From the NCBI RefSeq assembly GCF_005144865.1, contig NZ_SWFM01000002.1:682001-746000 (forward strand): 64,000 nucleotides of DNA, written 5' to 3'. Of this stretch, positions 10,177 to 20,026 are shown in pieces (within the stretch, counting starts at the first letter, position 1; each line of letters opens with the position of its first letter). Below the pieces are notes generated by a model. The model saw only the letters and a program-made list of their open reading frames with translations, was not told the origin of the DNA and did not search any database. Source of the DNA: Guptibacillus hwajinpoensis (GTDB taxonomy: Bacteria > Bacillota > Bacilli > Bacillales > Guptibacillaceae). A program made the position numbers and the translations under genes.

Positions 10177-10679
10177 GAAACACGGAGCGGTACCCTGTAA
10201 CTGGCAGCAACGCTCTCTGGCAGATTTATAAGACCGTCCCTTTTTGGAAAGTGGTCAAGAACTTTATCGTTATTCAGCTTGCCCGGTATATGCCGTTTAT
10301 TCCGGTGAAAAACTGGCTGTACAAAACGTTCCTTGGCGTGAAAATTGGTGATCAGACAGCTTTTGCACTAATGGTGATGTTAGACATTATGTTCCCTGAA
10401 AAAATTTCGGTCGGTAAAAATTCGATTATCGGGTACAACACAACAATTCTAGCTCATGAATATTTAATTGATGAATACCGTCTTGGTGATGTAATCATCG
10501 GTGATCGAGTTATGATTGGAGCTAACAGCACACTGCTTCCCGGCATTACCATCGGTGACGGAGCAATCGTTTCAGCTGGAACACTCGTACACAAAAGTGT
10601 ACCTCCTGGTGCTTTCGTTGGTGGGAATCCAATGCAATTGATATATACAAAGGAAGAACATGCGAAGCAAGACATATAA
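10173..10679 (+). CDS. yvoF: YvoF-like hexapeptide-repeat acyltransferase
   Basis: A protein of 168 residues, of the left-handed beta-helix (LbetaH) acetyltransferase type. Hexapeptide-like turns are visible from about residue 70 to 150 ('IGYNTTILAHEYLI', 'VIIGDRVMIGANSTLLPGITIGDGAIVSAGTLV'), followed by 'GAFVGGNP', as in maltose/galactoside O-acetyltransferases. The start is GTG 10173, overlapping the ppaX stop (GTGA), so translation is probably coupled. It is the last gene of the hprK operon, as in B. subtilis. The acceptor is unknown. Confidence 0.85.
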   Translation: MRNTERYPVTGSNALWQIYKTVPFWKVVKNFIVIQLARYMPFIPVKNWLYKTFLGVKIGDQTAFALMVMLDIMFPEKISVGKNSIIGYNTTILAHEYLIDEYRLGDVIIGDRVMIGANSTLLPGITIGDGAIVSAGTLVHKSVPPGAFVGGNPMQLIYTKEEHAKQDI

Positions 10680-10710
10680 GAAACCCGTAGCCTAAGGCTA
10701 CGGGTTTCTA
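10680..10710. terminator. Bidirectional terminator between yvoF and map
   Basis: AAACCCGTAGCCT and AGGCTACGGGTTT form a near-perfect hairpin that serves converging genes. Confidence 0.85.
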
Positions 10711-10719
10711 GTGTTTCAA

Positions 10720-11475
10720 TTACTCATCGCCCTGATCTGTTAAAAGGACAGGACCTTCTTTTGTAATTGCAAGTGTATGTTCATATTGAGCAGAGATCGT
10801 GCCATCTACTGTGCGAGCTGTCCAGCCATCTTCATCTATTGTGCTATAAGGAGCTCCAATGTTTAGCATAGGTTCAATTGTAATGACCATTCCTTCTTTT
10901 AAACGTGGGCCAGTACCTGGCTCCCCAAAGTGAGGAATCATTGGTTCTTCATGAAGTGTGGGTCCAATTCCATGACCTGTGAAATCACGTACTACGCCAT
11001 ATCCTTCTCCTTCAGCGTACTTTTGAATCGCATGACCAATATCTCCAATACGGTTACCGATAACTGCCTGTTCTATTCCAAGGTAAAGAGATTTTTTCGT
11101 AGCATCAAGTAACTGTTGAACTTCATCAGAAATGGAACCAACAGCATAAGACCATGCGGAATCAGCAAGAGCGCCGTTTAAGTTTACAACCATATCAACT
11201 GTCACAATGTCTCCTTCTTTTAGCTTCTGTGTTCCTGGAAATCCGTGACAGATTACGTCGTTCACTGAAGCGCAAGTTGCGAAAGGATAATCATGGTAGC
11301 CTTTCTGTTCAGGAGTAGCGCCACGTTCTTCTAGAAAGAATTCTACAAAATCATCAATTTGTTTTGTAGTCACTCCTGGTTTAATAATGTTGCGCAATTC
11401 TTTATGGCAGTCAGCAAGGACCTTTCCTGCCTCTTTCATTAATTCGATTTCTCGTTTTGTTTTACGATGAATCAT
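10720..11475 (-). CDS. map: Type I methionine aminopeptidase
   Basis: A protein of 251 residues. It removes the initiator Met from nascent proteins. The five metal ligands of the pita-bread fold are present: Asp in 'VTVDMVVN', Asp in 'LADSAW', His in 'TGHGIGPTLHE', Glu in 'ITIEPM' and Glu in 'YEHTLAIT'. The substrate-binding His in 'VICHGFPG' is also kept. The essential copy in Bacillales lies in the ribosomal-protein cluster, so this stand-alone gene is probably a second, paralogous MetAP; that is inference because the rest of the genome is not visible. The start ATG 11475 was kept, although no strong ribosome site is seen. Confidence 0.93.
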   Translation of the reverse strand: MIHRKTKREIELMKEAGKVLADCHKELRNIIKPGVTTKQIDDFVEFFLEERGATPEQKGYHDYPFATCASVNDVICHGFPGTQKLKEGDIVTVDMVVNLNGALADSAWSYAVGSISDEVQQLLDATKKSLYLGIEQAVIGNRIGDIGHAIQKYAEGEGYGVVRDFTGHGIGPTLHEEPMIPHFGEPGTGPRLKEGMVITIEPMLNIGAPYSTIDEDGWTARTVDGTISAQYEHTLAITKEGPVLLTDQGDE

Positions 11476-11574
11476 GTTTTCGCCTACTTTCTGCGGTTTT
11501 GTTTAAGTATTTGCTTGGATCGACCATGTAATTTTACTAACACGTTATGCAGAGGATCTTCCCTCAGTTACTGT

Positions 11575-11602
11575 AACAAAAAAGCCTGCAAATTGCAGGC
11601 TT
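11575..11602 (-). terminator. Intrinsic terminator after cax
   Basis: On the minus strand AAGCCTGCAA pairs with TTGCAGGCTT and is followed by seven T. Confidence 0.85.
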
Positions 11603-11607
11603 CGAAT

Positions 11608-12669
11608 TTATAGTAAATAAAAACCAATTCCCATAATTAAGTACGCAGCAAGCAGTGTTGCTCCTTCAAACCAGTTTGTTTCACCATCGTTACTAATGAC
11701 AATCGTTAACAAAACAGCCGTTACCATTGTCACTAATTCTGGTAAAGTAAAGACAAGCGGCATTTGTACAGGGAAGAACAGTGAGATCAACACAAGTAGC
11801 GGAGCAACAAACATTGCAATCTGAAGGGTCGAGCCTATTGCAATTTCCACTGCCACATCCATTTTGTTCTTATAAGCCATAATAATAGCAGAAGCATGCT
11901 CAGCTGCGTTTCCTACAATTGCTACAATAATAACCCCGATAAATAATTCGCTCCATCCAAAGGTTTCCCCTACGGTTTCAAATGTATGAACAAGGCTTTC
12001 CGCTACATAACCGACCGCAACTGTTGAAAGTGCTAGAACGATCATAGCCTTCTTCTTGCTCCATTCAGGCTCTTCATGATGAGGCTCTGCTCCGTTTTCT
12101 TCATTATGCTGGTAGACACCACGGTGTGTAACAAGCTTAAAGAAGAGAGCGGCAAGGTAAAGAACGATAAGAATCACAGAAATTCCTGTGCTTAATGAGA
12201 TCGCTTCAGCATCACTCATTCCCATTGCAAACACTTCGGGAATGACAAAGGCTACAATAACACCGAACATTAATAATCCAGAATTGTGTCTTGCGTCATA
12301 AACATTGAATTTCTGACGTTTAAATTTAAGACCTCCAACAAAGAATGAAAGTCCTGCAACAAGAAGAAGGTTTCCGAGTACAGATCCTGTAAGGGAAGCT
12401 AGTACAATTTCAATTAATCCTTCTTTTAAAGCAAAGATAGAAATGATGAGTTCAACCGCATTACCGAATGTTGCATTTAATAATCCACCGATTCTTGGAC
12501 CAGATATCACTGCGAGGCTTTCAGTGGCCCTTCCCATGTAAGCAGCAAGTGAAACGATCGTTAAACAATAGACCACGAACATTAGAACCTGTGACCAGTG
12601 AAGAAGACTTCCTGCTACTGAGAGAGGAACGCCAATGGCGACTAAGAAAAAGAAAATTTTGTTTATCAC
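11608..12669 (-). CDS. cax: Calcium/proton antiporter (CaCA family, YfkE-like)
   Basis: A protein of 353 residues with about eleven hydrophobic segments. The two alpha-repeat motifs of the Ca2+/cation antiporter superfamily are visible: 'NATFGNAVELIISIFALKEG' (about residues 70-90) and 'VGNAAEHASAIIMAYKNKMD' (about residues 250-270), each with the ion-coordinating Glu. Sequence and length agree with B. subtilis YfkE, a Ca2+/H+ antiporter. The start is GTG 12669 behind AAAGGATGTG, giving 'MINKIFFFLVAIGVPLSV', which matches the family; an upstream in-frame ATG at 12696 precedes the ribosome site. An acidic/His loop ('EENGAEPHHEEPEW') separates the halves. Confidence 0.92.
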   Translation of the reverse strand: MINKIFFFLVAIGVPLSVAGSLLHWSQVLMFVVYCLTIVSLAAYMGRATESLAVISGPRIGGLLNATFGNAVELIISIFALKEGLIEIVLASLTGSVLGNLLLVAGLSFFVGGLKFKRQKFNVYDARHNSGLLMFGVIVAFVIPEVFAMGMSDAEAISLSTGISVILIVLYLAALFFKLVTHRGVYQHNEENGAEPHHEEPEWSKKKAMIVLALSTVAVGYVAESLVHTFETVGETFGWSELFIGVIIVAIVGNAAEHASAIIMAYKNKMDVAVEIAIGSTLQIAMFVAPLLVLISLFFPVQMPLVFTLPELVTMVTAVLLTIVISNDGETNWFEGATLLAAYLIMGIGFYLL

Positions 12670-12779
12670 GGTGCACATCCTTTCTGTTTTTATCATTAGT
12701 TTATTCTTTCTTTATTATAGTTTTCATTTATTGGGAAAGAAAGTTTTACCAAAAGGGTCTTTCTGAGCATCATTCTTTT

Positions 12780-13045
12780 CTAAATAAAATGAAGCATAGC
12801 AGAAGCGGATATCGACCACTACTCTTTTTGAAAGGCTCTTTTTCTAAAAGATAGTTGCTTTTCAACGATTTATCTATAGAGAACCCCATATCATAGCTGA
12901 TTGGAGCGGAAGGATAATCAACTCCTGCGGGACTAGCGGGACAGGTGAGACCCCACAGGCGCGATGTTCTTACGCGCCGAAGAGGCTCAGCGCCCGCACC
13001 AAGGAAAGCGAGCATCCTGGAGCGCAAATCAACCACCACTATTAT
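12780..13045 (+). repeat. Long Bacillaceae intergenic repeat, copy with adjoining remnant
   Basis: From 12829 the region reads 'CTTTTTCTAAAAGATAGTTG', then 'AGCTGATTGGAGCGGAAGG', then the GC-rich centre (CTCCTGCGGGACTAGCGGGA, GGTGAGACCCCACAGGCGCG) and ends 'GGAGCGCAAATCAACCACCA'. Another truncated 3' piece ('AGCGGATATCGACCACTACT') lies just upstream at about 12803. It fills the 0.5-kb gap between cax and hisZ. No gene is supported here. Confidence 0.75.
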
Positions 13046-13126
13046 CTTTTAATGTCTCAATCGTTTAATCAGAGGATTGATTAGGAGTACAGAGGAAGGG
13101 TAAAGGGAATAATCGCTTCATATTGG

Positions 13127-13155
13127 TTGACGAAAATTTACCAGGCGTGTAAACT
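13127..13155 (+). promoter_or_regulatory. Sigma-A promoter of the his operon
   Basis: TTGACG (13127-13132), 17 bases, TAAACT (13150-13155). It is about 60 bases upstream of the hisZ start. No T-box or terminator is visible in the leader. Confidence 0.6.
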
Positions 13156-13215
13156 ACAAATAACTTCATCTTGTTAGTATATTAGCGAACTAAAGTAAAT
13201 GTGGGGTGCAGAAAA

Positions 13216-14397
13216 ATGACGAGACCATTTGTATTTGAGAAACCACTCGGTATGCGAGATACGCTACCATTACTATATGATTTAAAAACAAGTATTCGAG
13301 AAAAAATTCAACACGTAACGGAAACGTGGGGTTATCGTTTTATGAATACGCCTACCCTTGAGTACTATGAAACCGTAGGAGAAGCGTCAGCTATTCTTGA
13401 TCAGCAGCTTTTTAAACTGCTCGATCAGCGTGGCAATACGCTCGTGTTAAGACCCGATATGACAGCACCAATTGCCCGAGTAGCTGCCTCTAGTTTGAAA
13501 AAAGAGCCTTTTCCATTACGCTTGGCCTACGATTCAAATGTGTTCCGGGCACAGGAGGACGAAGGAGGTAAACCGGCTGAATTTGAACAAATTGGTGTAG
13601 AGTTAATTGGAGATCGCACAACGAGTGCAGATGCAGAGGTCATTGCATTAATGGCTGCTGTTCTAAAAGAAGCTGGGCTAGAAGATTTCCAAATTGCGAT
13701 TGGTCATGTTGGGTTTATTCAAGAGCTGTTTCTTTCAATCGTTGGGAATGAAGATCGTGCTGCTGTCCTTCGTCGCTATTTATATGAGAAGAACTACGTT
13801 GGCTATCGTCAACATGTACGGGAAATGCCTCTTTCAACCATTGACCAAAAAAGACTAATGGGTCTTCTTACGCTTAGAGGAGATGGATCTAAGCTAAATG
13901 ACGCCATCGAATTGCTGCCTACTGAAGCAGGTGAACGTGTTCTAGATGAACTTCGTACACTTTTACAAACGCTTGAAGCTTATGGCGTTGCAGATCAAGT
14001 TAAATTTGACTTCACCCTTGTGAGTCATATGAGTTATTACACAGGGGTCGTATTTGAAGGATACGCAAATGACCTTGGTGTTCCATTAAGTAACGGCGGA
14101 CGTTATGATGAATTACTATCTCGCTTTGATCGTCCTGCACAAGCAACTGGGTTCGGTATTCGTCTTGATCATTTAGCTGAAGCCCTTGGCTTAACTGGCG
14201 AGGAGAAGCTGCCGGATGCAATTATATTCAGTCCAGAGCGGAGATCGGAAGCGATTCAACAGGCTTCTGAAAGAAGAGCAAAAGGAGAAAAAGTCGTTAT
14301 ACAGGAATTGAGTGGCATTACGAATCTTGATGAATACTCTGATCGTTTTGATGACGTTGTATATTTGATCGGTAAGAACGGAAAGGGGACGTTGTAA
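13216..14397 (+). CDS. hisZ: ATP phosphoribosyltransferase regulatory subunit HisZ
   Basis: A protein of 393 residues, a catalytically inactive relative of histidyl-tRNA synthetase that forms the hetero-octamer with the short HisG. Class II motifs are visible: '[10 protein letters not shown]', '[15 protein letters not shown]', '[23 protein letters not shown]' and '[11 protein letters not shown]'. It lacks the HisRS anticodon-binding domain, as HisZ should. The start is ATG 13216, with GGGGTG upstream; GTG 13201 overlaps that site. Its stop overlaps hisG by one base (TAATG). Confidence 0.94.
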   Translation: MTRPFVFEKPLGMRDTLPLLYDLKTSIREKIQHVTETWGYRFMNTPTLEYYETVGEASAILDQQLFKLLDQRGNTLVLRPDMTAPIARVAASSLKKEPFPLRLAYDSNVFRAQEDEGGKPAEFEQIGVELIGDRTTSADAEVIALMAAVLKEAGLEDFQIAIGHVGFIQELFLSIVGNEDRAAVLRRYLYEKNYVGYRQHVREMPLSTIDQKRLMGLLTLRGDGSKLNDAIELLPTEAGERVLDELRTLLQTLEAYGVADQVKFDFTLVSHMSYYTGVVFEGYANDLGVPLSNGGRYDELLSRFDRPAQATGFGIRLDHLAEALGLTGEEKLPDAIIFSPERRSEAIQQASERRAKGEKVVIQELSGITNLDEYSDRFDDVVYLIGKNGKGTL

Positions 14398-15038
14398 TGC
14401 TTACGATAGCAATGCCGAAGGGACGTATTTTTGAAGAAGCAGTTGAATTACTTCGTCAAGCAGGTTACAAGCTCCCTCCGGAATTCGATGATTCAAGGAA
14501 ACTGATTCTAGATATTGAGGAAGAAAATATCCGATTTATTCTAGCGAAGCCGATGGACGTACCAACATACGTTGAACACGGTGTAGCAGATGTTGGGATA
14601 GCTGGTAAAGATGTGATGCTTGAAGAAGAGCGCAATGTCTATGAAGTACTTGATCTCAAGATTAGCGGCTGTTATCTCGCTGTTGCTGGACTCTCTGATG
14701 GTCCGATTAAAGGCGTTGCTCCTAAGATTGCAACGAAGTATCCGAACGTTGCTTCTAATTATTTTCGAGAGCAAGGGGAGCAAGTAGAGATTATTAAGCT
14801 GAACGGATCAATTGAACTTGCTCCGTTAATAGGTCTTGCGGATCGTATTGTAGATATAGTTTCAACAGGACGAACGTTAACCGAGAACGGATTAATGGAA
14901 ACGGCGTTTATTGAGCCGATTACGTCTCGTTTTATCGTAAATCCAGTAAGCTATCGAACAAAAGATGCCATTATTGACGATATGGTCGAGCGTCTTTCAG
15001 CTGTAGTGGAAGGAGGTAGCTTAGATGAAAATCGTTAA
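14397..15038 (+). CDS. hisG: ATP phosphoribosyltransferase, short catalytic subunit
   Basis: A protein of 213 residues, the short form that needs HisZ, in agreement with the gene upstream. It catalyses the first step of histidine synthesis, ATP + PRPP to phosphoribosyl-ATP. Visible motifs are '[15 protein letters not shown]' at the N-terminus, '[10 protein letters not shown]', and the PRPP-binding '[18 protein letters not shown]' around residues 148-165. It lacks the C-terminal ACT-like regulatory domain of the long form. It overlaps hisD by 14 bases. Confidence 0.96.
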   Translation: MLTIAMPKGRIFEEAVELLRQAGYKLPPEFDDSRKLILDIEEENIRFILAKPMDVPTYVEHGVADVGIAGKDVMLEEERNVYEVLDLKISGCYLAVAGLSDGPIKGVAPKIATKYPNVASNYFREQGEQVEIIKLNGSIELAPLIGLADRIVDIVSTGRTLTENGLMETAFIEPITSRFIVNPVSYRTKDAIIDDMVERLSAVVEGGSLDENR

Positions 15039-16299
15039 CATGAACGAAGGTGTTTCAATTAAGCGTTCGATTGAGGAAGGAACTGAAGAGCAACGACAGG
15101 TCGTTCTCTCAATCCTTGAACAGGTTAAAACAAACGGTGATGATGCCGTTAAAACATACACGAAAAAGTTCGACGGTGCTTCTCTCGACGATTTGCGCGT
15201 AACCACTGAAGAAATCGAACAAGCTTATCTCGAATTGTCGGACGAGCTAGTTTCTGTTATTCAGAACGCAGCGGCTAACATCAAAACATTCCACGAGCGT
15301 CAGCGCCGAGAGTCATGGTTTACAACGTCGGATGATGGAACCCTACTTGGTCAAAAGGTAACACCACTTGATTCTGTTGGAGTGTATGTACCTGGAGGCA
15401 AAGCTGCCTACCCATCTTCTGTTCTTATGAACGTTATCCCAGCTACAGCAGCAGGCGTAAAGAGAATAGCGATGGTTACTCCTCCTGATTCAGAAGGAAA
15501 TGTACCAGCGGGCGTTCTTGTTGCGGCTAATGAAGTGGGCGTTACAGAGATTTTTAAGGTCGGTGGAGCACAAGCAGTCGCAGCACTTGCCTATGGAACA
15601 GAATCGATTGCGGCAGTTGATAAAATTGTTGGACCAGGAAATATCTTCGTTGCTCTCGCCAAGCGAGAAGTGTTTGGCATTGTCGATATTGATATGATTG
15701 CAGGACCAAGTGAAATTGTTGTTTTAGCAGATGAAGAAGCAAATCCTGCTTATGTCGCAGCAGATCTGTTATCTCAGGCAGAGCATGATGAACGAGCGAG
15801 TGCCGTACTTGTCACAACATCTACAACACTTGCTGAGCGCGTTCGGGATGAAGTAGAGAAGCAGCTTAATGAGCTTCCACGTGCAGAAATTGCTTCAAAA
15901 TCAATTGATGATTACGGTGTGATCTACATCGTGAAAAATATGGTGGCAGGTGTTGAGGCCGTTAACGATCTAGCACCAGAGCACCTTGAAATTATGGTAA
16001 ACGAGCCAATGGCTTTACTTGGGAAAATCCGTCACGCCGGTGCGATTTTCCTTGGACCTTATAGCTCTGAACCGGTTGGTGATTATTTTGCAGGTCCAAA
16101 CCACGTTCTACCAACTAATGGGACAGCGCGTTTTTCAAGTCCTCTTTCAGTGGATGATTTCATTAAGAAATCGAGTGTCATTTCGTATAGTAAAGAAGCG
16201 ATGAAACAAAACGGAAATAGCATTGCTGCGCTTGCAAAGCTTGAAGGGCTCGGTGCACACGCAAGAGCGGTTGAACTTCGATTGGAGGATTTGAAATGA
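15025..16299 (+). CDS. hisD: Histidinol dehydrogenase
   Basis: A protein of 424 residues. It performs the last two steps, L-histidinol to L-histidine, with NAD+ and Zn2+. The family signature '[33 protein letters not shown]' (about residues 222-254) contains ligand Gln and His; '[20 protein letters not shown]' is also conserved. The ribosome site AAGGAGG lies inside the end of hisG. Its stop overlaps the hisB start by four bases (ATGA). Confidence 0.97.
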   Translation: MKIVNMNEGVSIKRSIEEGTEEQRQVVLSILEQVKTNGDDAVKTYTKKFDGASLDDLRVTTEEIEQAYLELSDELVSVIQNAAANIKTFHERQRRESWFTTSDDGTLLGQKVTPLDSVGVYVPGGKAAYPSSVLMNVIPATAAGVKRIAMVTPPDSEGNVPAGVLVAANEVGVTEIFKVGGAQAVAALAYGTESIAAVDKIVGPGNIFVALAKREVFGIVDIDMIAGPSEIVVLADEEANPAYVAADLLSQAEHDERASAVLVTTSTTLAERVRDEVEKQLNELPRAEIASKSIDDYGVIYIVKNMVAGVEAVNDLAPEHLEIMVNEPMALLGKIRHAGAIFLGPYSSEPVGDYFAGPNHVLPTNGTARFSSPLSVDDFIKKSSVISYSKEAMKQNGNSIAALAKLEGLGAHARAVELRLEDLK

Positions 16300-16889
16300 G
16301 TGAAGAGAGAGTAAGTTCCATTTCTAGAGAAACATCTGAAACGTCTATTAATCTTTCGTTTGGCGTTGATGGAGAAGGAAAGTCAGATTTACAGACAGGC
16401 GTCCCGTTTTTAACGCACATGCTCGATCTTTTCACAAAGCATGGAAAGTTCGACTTAGCGATTGCCGCGAATGGCGATACAGAAATTGATGATCACCATA
16501 CGACTGAAGACATTGGCATATGTCTTGGCGAAGCATTAAAACAGGCGCTTGGCTCGAAGGAAGGAATCAAGCGGTATGGAAATGCGTTTGTTCCAATGGA
16601 TGATGCTTTAGCTCAGGTTGTCGTCGATTTAAGCAATCGTCCCCATCTTGAATATCGCGTTGAATTACCTTCCACGCGTGTTGGTACATTTGATACAGAG
16701 CTCGTGCATGAGTTTCTTTGGAAGCTTGCGATTGAAGCAAGAATGAATTTACATGTTATTGTTCACTACGGCCATAATACGCATCACATTATTGAGGCTA
16801 TTTTCAAAGCGCTTGGACGAGCATTGGACGAAGCGACTCTTATTGATCCTCGTGTAAAAGGTGTTCCTTCAACGAAAGGGATGCTTTAA
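16296..16889 (+). CDS. hisB: Imidazoleglycerol-phosphate dehydratase
   Basis: A protein of 197 residues, monofunctional IGPD as usual in Firmicutes. It dehydrates IGP to imidazoleacetol phosphate using Mn2+. The two metal-binding signatures '[17 protein letters not shown]' (about residues 65-81) and '[20 protein letters not shown]' (about residues 162-181) are complete. It abuts hisH without a gap. Confidence 0.97.
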   Translation: MSEERVSSISRETSETSINLSFGVDGEGKSDLQTGVPFLTHMLDLFTKHGKFDLAIAANGDTEIDDHHTTEDIGICLGEALKQALGSKEGIKRYGNAFVPMDDALAQVVVDLSNRPHLEYRVELPSTRVGTFDTELVHEFLWKLAIEARMNLHVIVHYGHNTHHIIEAIFKALGRALDEATLIDPRVKGVPSTKGML

Positions 16890-17525
16890 ATGATCGGAAT
16901 TATTGACTATGGCATGGGGAATTTGTATAGCGTGAGTAAAGCCCTTGAACGTCTCGGATATGATTACTTCGTTTCAGAAGAAGAGGAAGAACTATCGAAA
17001 GCAACAGGCCTTCTGCTTCCTGGTGTAGGCTCTTTCCGCGATGCAATGGCGATTTTGAACGAAACAGGCTTAAAAGCGTTTATTGATAAAGAAGTAGTGG
17101 CAGGGAAACCCCTTCTTGGCATTTGTCTTGGCATGCAACTTCTTTTTGAAGAAAGTAATGAGAACGGCTTTGCAGAGGGTTTTTCATTTCTACCTGGGAA
17201 AGTAAAGAAGTTCCCAGGTCAAGATTCATTTGGGAAGTCTTATAAAGTCCCACATATGGGATGGAACAAACTAGATATTAAGAAACCGGATTCTTTCCTA
17301 ATGAATGATGTAGGGAATGAGCATGTTTACTTTGTTCACTCTTACTATGTTGATACACAAGATCGCGATGTTCTAATTGCATCAGCAAACTATGCTGAAG
17401 AAGTACCTGCTGTGGTTGGAAAAGGAAAAGTGTTTGGTACACAGTTCCACCCGGAGAAAAGTAGCCATGCAGGGCTTGCGATTCTCAGAAACTATGCACA
17501 ATACGTTGAAAGGAATGACTCATAA
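16890..17525 (+). CDS. hisH: Imidazole glycerol phosphate synthase, glutamine amidotransferase subunit
   Basis: A protein of 211 residues, a class I glutaminase that supplies ammonia to HisF. The nucleophile Cys is in '[13 protein letters not shown]' (about residue 79), and the catalytic His/Glu pair is in '[14 protein letters not shown]' (about residues 184-197). It starts directly after the hisB stop. Confidence 0.96.
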   Translation: MIGIIDYGMGNLYSVSKALERLGYDYFVSEEEEELSKATGLLLPGVGSFRDAMAILNETGLKAFIDKEVVAGKPLLGICLGMQLLFEESNENGFAEGFSFLPGKVKKFPGQDSFGKSYKVPHMGWNKLDIKKPDSFLMNDVGNEHVYFVHSYYVDTQDRDVLIASANYAEEVPAVVGKGKVFGTQFHPEKSSHAGLAILRNYAQYVERNDS

Positions 17526-17526
17526 T

Positions 17527-18246
17527 ATGGTAATGACAATCTATCCCGCCATTGATATGAGAGGCGGCAAATGCGTTCGCCTCCTTCAAGGTGATTACAA
17601 CCAAGAAACGATTTATGGAGACTCTCCTTTTGATATGGCAAAGCAATTCGCTGATGACGGTGCAGAATGGATTCATATGGTTGATCTTGATGGAGCTAGA
17701 GAAGGCAAGCGAGTGAATGACCGTTATGTATTGGAAGTTGCTGATAAATTAAATGCGCGCGTTCAAATTGGCGGTGGAATTCGTACAGAAGAGGATGTAG
17801 CGTATTACTTAGAAAACGGTGTTGATCGCATTATCCTTGGTAGTAGCGCAATATCAGATCCGGATTTTGTGAAGAAAATGCTCTCTCGTTACAAAGAAAA
17901 AATCGCGATTGGTATCGATGCTCGCGATGGCTACGTAGCTGTTGAAGGTTGGCTTAAAACATCAGAAATCAAAGCAGTTGATCTTGGTAAGGAGCTTGCC
18001 GATCACGGAGCAGAGGTGTTCATTTTCACTGACATTTCAAAAGATGGCACACTATCAGGACCAAACGTTGAGGCGATAGCTGAGCTTGGCGAGGCAACTG
18101 GTAAGGAAGTGATCGCATCAGGCGGTGTGAGCTCACTTGATGATGTGAAAAGCCTTCGTGAACGAAGTGATTCAATTAGTGGTGCGATTATCGGAAAAGC
18201 GCTATACACAAATCAGTTCACTTTAAAACAAGCACTGGAGGTATAA
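17527..18246 (+). CDS. hisA: ProFAR isomerase
   Basis: A protein of 239 residues, a (beta/alpha)8 barrel that isomerises 5'-ProFAR to PRFAR. '[20 protein letters not shown]' gives the first catalytic Asp; '[17 protein letters not shown]' and '[13 protein letters not shown]' are the phosphate-binding loops, and '[14 protein letters not shown]' holds the second Asp. ATG 17527 was chosen because AAAGGA lies 12 bases upstream; ATG 17533 is an alternative. It is three bases from hisF. Confidence 0.95.
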   Translation: MVMTIYPAIDMRGGKCVRLLQGDYNQETIYGDSPFDMAKQFADDGAEWIHMVDLDGAREGKRVNDRYVLEVADKLNARVQIGGGIRTEEDVAYYLENGVDRIILGSSAISDPDFVKKMLSRYKEKIAIGIDARDGYVAVEGWLKTSEIKAVDLGKELADHGAEVFIFTDISKDGTLSGPNVEAIAELGEATGKEVIASGGVSSLDDVKSLRERSDSISGAIIGKALYTNQFTLKQALEV

Positions 18247-18248
18247 GG

Positions 18249-19007
18249 ATGCTAACGAAGCGAATTATCCCGTGTCTTGATGTAAAAGAAGGCCGAGTTG
18301 TGAAAGGGATTCAGTTTGTCGGTCTTCGTGATGCAGGAGACCCAGTAGAGCTTGCGAGAGTTTACGATAAAGAAGGCGCAGATGAGCTCGTTTTTCTCGA
18401 TATTTCAGCTTCACATGAAGGAAGAGAAACAATGGTTGATGTTGTGCGTCAGGTCGCAGCTGAGCTTGCAATTCCCTTTACAGTTGGCGGTGGAATCAAC
18501 AAGCTCGAAGACATGAAACGTGTTCTTCGCGCTGGGGCTGATAAAGTATCGATGAACACGGCAGCCGTTCTTTGTCCTGAATTGATTAGCGAAGGTGCTG
18601 ACTATTTTGGAACACAGTGCATGGTCGTTGCGATTGATGCTAAGTGGGAAGCAGATACTAATTCATGGCGTGTTTATACGCATGGTGGTCGAACAGCAAC
18701 AGAATGGGATGCTGTTGAATGGGCTGTGAAAGCCCAGGAAATGGGAGCAGGCGAGATTCTGCTTACGAGTATGGATGCAGACGGTAGTAAAGACGGCTTC
18801 GATATCTCGCTAACGAAAGCGATTGGAGATGCGGTCACAATTCCTGTTATTGCTTCAGGGGGAGCCGGTTCCTCAGAAGATTTTCTAGAAGTTTTCAATG
18901 ATGCTTCTGCAGATGCCGCACTTGCAGCATCCATTTTCCACTATAAAGAAACCTCATTGGCACATGTGAAAGATTACTTAAAACAAAACGGGGTGGCGAT
19001 TCGATGA
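18249..19007 (+). CDS. hisF: Imidazole glycerol phosphate synthase, cyclase subunit
   Basis: A protein of 252 residues, the barrel cyclase paired with HisH. '[19 protein letters not shown]' has catalytic Asp11, and '[14 protein letters not shown]' has catalytic Asp130. The phosphate loops are '[13 protein letters not shown]' and '[17 protein letters not shown]'. It overlaps hisI by four bases. Confidence 0.97.
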   Translation: MLTKRIIPCLDVKEGRVVKGIQFVGLRDAGDPVELARVYDKEGADELVFLDISASHEGRETMVDVVRQVAAELAIPFTVGGGINKLEDMKRVLRAGADKVSMNTAAVLCPELISEGADYFGTQCMVVAIDAKWEADTNSWRVYTHGGRTATEWDAVEWAVKAQEMGAGEILLTSMDADGSKDGFDISLTKAIGDAVTIPVIASGGAGSSEDFLEVFNDASADAALAASIFHYKETSLAHVKDYLKQNGVAIR

Positions 19008-19633
19008 ATCTAGATATGATCCAATTTGATGAAAAAGGACTTGTTCCAGCTATCGTGCAGGATGCGGCAAGTAAGGAAGTATTAACACTTGCTTATATGA
19101 ATAAAGAATCGCTCACAAAAACGATTGAAACAAAAGAAACGTGGTTTTATAGTCGTTCACGCGAAGAATTATGGCATAAAGGTGAAACATCTGGAAACAC
19201 GCAGACCGTTACCGACCTACGCTATGATTGCGATCAAGATGCTGTGCTCGTTCTTGTTAAGTCTGAGGGACCAGCTTGTCATAAAGGAGATTACACATGC
19301 TTCTCTGATTCGTTACTTGGTAATGAGGTAACGCCTGAACAGAACCGATTTGCCATTCTAAATACGCTTGAAGAAATTATTGCTAAGCGTGACGCAGAAC
19401 GCCCTGAAGGTGCTTATACAACCTATCTTTTTACTGAAGGTGTAGATAAGATCTTGAAAAAGGTTGGGGAAGAAGCATCTGAAGTGATTATTGCTGCGAA
19501 GAATCGTGATCTTGAAGAATTAACGTGGGAGTCTGCGGATCTCCTATTCCACCTGATGGTTCTATTAAGAGAGCAGGAATGTTCACTTGATGACGTGTTA
19601 GACGTGCTTGAAAAACGTCACGCATCCGAATAA
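19004..19633 (+). CDS. hisI: Bifunctional phosphoribosyl-AMP cyclohydrolase / phosphoribosyl-ATP pyrophosphatase
   Basis: A protein of 209 residues with two domains. The N-terminal HisI cyclohydrolase domain (about residues 1-105) has '[18 protein letters not shown]', '[11 protein letters not shown]' and '[10 protein letters not shown]' with Zn2+/Mg2+ ligands. The C-terminal HisE pyrophosphatase domain (about residues 115-205) has '[30 protein letters not shown]'. It closes a complete eight-gene operon, so no his gene is missing. Confidence 0.96.
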   Translation: MNLDMIQFDEKGLVPAIVQDAASKEVLTLAYMNKESLTKTIETKETWFYSRSREELWHKGETSGNTQTVTDLRYDCDQDAVLVLVKSEGPACHKGDYTCFSDSLLGNEVTPEQNRFAILNTLEEIIAKRDAERPEGAYTTYLFTEGVDKILKKVGEEASEVIIAAKNRDLEELTWESADLLFHLMVLLREQECSLDDVLDVLEKRHASE

Positions 19634-19699
19634 TGAAACCTTTTCTCCTCATGTTCGTAGTAACTAGTAAAGTCGACTATCGAAATGGGGAGAAAGATC

Positions 19700-19837
19700 A
19701 TGTTTGTAGGTTTCATGTTTGTTGGACTTGCAATTGGATTGTTTATCGGTCAACCGGGACCTGGTGTGCTACTTGGTATGGGTATTGGATTCATTGTTCA
19801 AGAAATCATGAAGCGCAAGAAAGATATGTGGAACTAA
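19700..19837 (+). CDS. Small membrane protein of 45 residues
   Basis: The protein runs from 'MFVGFMFVGLAIGLFIG' to a basic tail 'EIMKRKKDMWN'. One long or two short hydrophobic segments with many Gly (GxxxG-like spacing) span residues 2-35. The ribosome site GGGGAG lies eight bases upstream of ATG 19700. The stop is part of the terminator that follows. I do not recognise a named family. It could be the last gene of the his transcript, 66 bases after hisI. The good ribosome site and the terminator make it likely real. Confidence 0.6.
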   Translation: MFVGFMFVGLAIGLFIGQPGPGVLLGMGIGFIVQEIMKRKKDMWN

Positions 19838-19862
19838 AAACGAGCTTTCGAGCTCGTTTTTA
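19836..19862 (+). terminator. Intrinsic terminator after the his region
   Basis: AAAAACGAGCT pairs with AGCTCGTTTTTA around a TTCG tetraloop. Confidence 0.9.
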
Positions 19863-19961
19863 GTTTGCGATTGGTTCATCCATTAGAACGGAAGTCAGAC
19901 GCTTAACGCCCGATAAGGCAAGTTTTTCTACTTTTTTCTTTTAGGACTGGGAGTAGATGTA

Positions 19962-19970
19962 TGTTATACT
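19962..19970 (+). promoter_or_regulatory. Extended -10 promoter for the TPR protein gene
   Basis: TG-T-TATACT (19962-19970). A weak -35, TTAGGA, lies at 19941-19946. Confidence 0.4.
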
Positions 19971-20026
19971 TTTGAACGGATATGACTGGTAGTAGAAATA
20001 CTTTGATGAAATTAATGGGGGAAAAC

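Noticed and set aside
13046..13215. T-box or attenuator before the his operon
   Set aside because: No terminator hairpin, specifier loop or T-box sequence found in the leader.
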